Part shown: in pieces, positions 60,998 to 61,280 of the stretch | How the letters are laid out: each line of letters opens with the position of its first letter | How positions within the stretch are numbered: the stretch's first letter is position 1 | Source: Kiritimatiellia bacterium | Lineage (GTDB): Bacteria; Verrucomicrobiota; Kiritimatiellia; RFP12; UBA1067 | Assembly (NCBI GenBank): GCA_017514235.1 | Contig: JAFWKK010000056.1 | Location: 1-61,280 of the forward strand | Reading direction: 5' to 3' | Length of the DNA stretch: 61,280 bases | Made by a program: the position numbers and the translations under genes | The notes under the pieces: generated by a model | Seen by the model: only the letters and a program-made list of their open reading frames with translations | Database searches by the model: none | What the model was told of the DNA's origin: nothing

Positions 60998-61280
60998 GCG
61001 ACTCACTCTGCCCCGCCATCGGCAGTATCTGGTCCACCAACAGCATACGGTCACAGGCAATAACTTGGTTTACTGGCAGTATTTGGTGAAAGCCCATAAC
61101 TTTCCGAAAATCGCCATAAATCTTAGAGTTTTCAGGATTTTACGCTTGGATTTTTGTTTGAACCTTTTCCGCATTAAATTCTTATTCTCACGCAGAACAC
61201 TAATCTCACGAATGAATAACCCCAAATTCTTTTACGACTTCAACAGAATTATTCCGCACTAAATTCTCATTTTAAATTCC
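60998..61280. other. AT-rich intergenic tail with short direct repeats
   Basis: About 280 bases with no gene that I can support. GGCAGTATCTGGT (61021-61033) recurs as GGCAGTATTTGGT (61075-61087). TTCCGCATTAAATTCTTATT (61167-61186) recurs with few changes from 61252. The last 190 bases are much richer in A and T than the rest of the window. I see no promoter, terminator or RNA signature that I would defend. Confidence 0.4.

Noticed and set aside
1-61280. tRNA, rRNA, CRISPR arrays and complete insertion sequences
   Set aside because: I looked for T-loop GTTCGA signatures, regular short repeats and full transposase genes with inverted ends and found none that I could support.
60998-61280. The AT-rich tail as a replication origin
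   Set aside because: No DnaA boxes (TTATCCACA-like) and no dnaA, dnaN or gidA gene nearby; the short direct repeats alone are not enough.

Overview
The window reads as chromosomal DNA of a glycan-degrading, diderm-like bacterium, most plausibly a gut-type member of the Kiritimatiellota/Verrucomicrobiota (PVC) group. This is inference from the gene families: DUF4838 and DUF6259 proteins, LamG-like giant proteins, tandem FGE/SUMF1 proteins, many XylR-type and GntR/LacI-type one-component regulators, and Tat-exported Gfo/Idh/MocA and MBL proteins. There is no SusC/SusD pair, no rRNA, tRNA or CRISPR array, and no intact mobile element that I can recognise. Promoters share a sigma70-like -10 block close to GGTATAATACGC.

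Region 1 (1-7.5 kb) is a defence-like accessory stretch. It holds an EcoRI-type adenine methyltransferase overlapping a DUF262-HNH nuclease, a transposase remnant, an AbiEi/AbiEii toxin-antitoxin pair, a XylR-like regulator, and a DUF234-type AAA ATPase that has lost its Walker A segment.

Region 2 (7.7-27.4 kb, minus strand) is one long collinear gene set that reads like a pectin/rhamnogalacturonan operon. In transcription order it encodes a GatC-like membrane transporter, KduI, KduD, a DUF4861 protein, a GH105 hydrolase, a small secreted protein, three tandem SUMF1 paralogs, a PL22-like propeller, a CE7-like esterase, an SGNH plus sialate-O-acetylesterase protein, GH92 and GH2. A XylR-like regulator is transcribed divergently from its head.

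Region 3 (28.7-53.3 kb, plus strand) contains a module that occurs three times: a GntR-HTH/LacI-sensor regulator, then a large secreted LamG or beta-solenoid protein, then an exported hydrolase-like protein (DUF4838, DUF4838, DUF6259). GH78 and a frameshifted GH-A enzyme follow copy 1, and an AAA ATPase lies between copies 2 and 3. The three large proteins and the small secreted protein of region 2 end in the same seven-residue pattern, G-x-x-hydrophobic-x-hydrophobic-R/K. Two of the regulators share an almost identical 144-bp DNA-binding segment. I regard this module as the best candidate for an undescribed system: a SusCD-free, surface-protein-centred glycan utilisation unit with its own C-terminal sorting tag.

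Region 4 (53.4-61.3 kb, plus strand) holds two Tat-exported enzymes followed by housekeeping genes: aspartate kinase, ribosomal protein S20, phosphoglycerate kinase and a fused BioD-BioA. An AT-rich tail closes the window.
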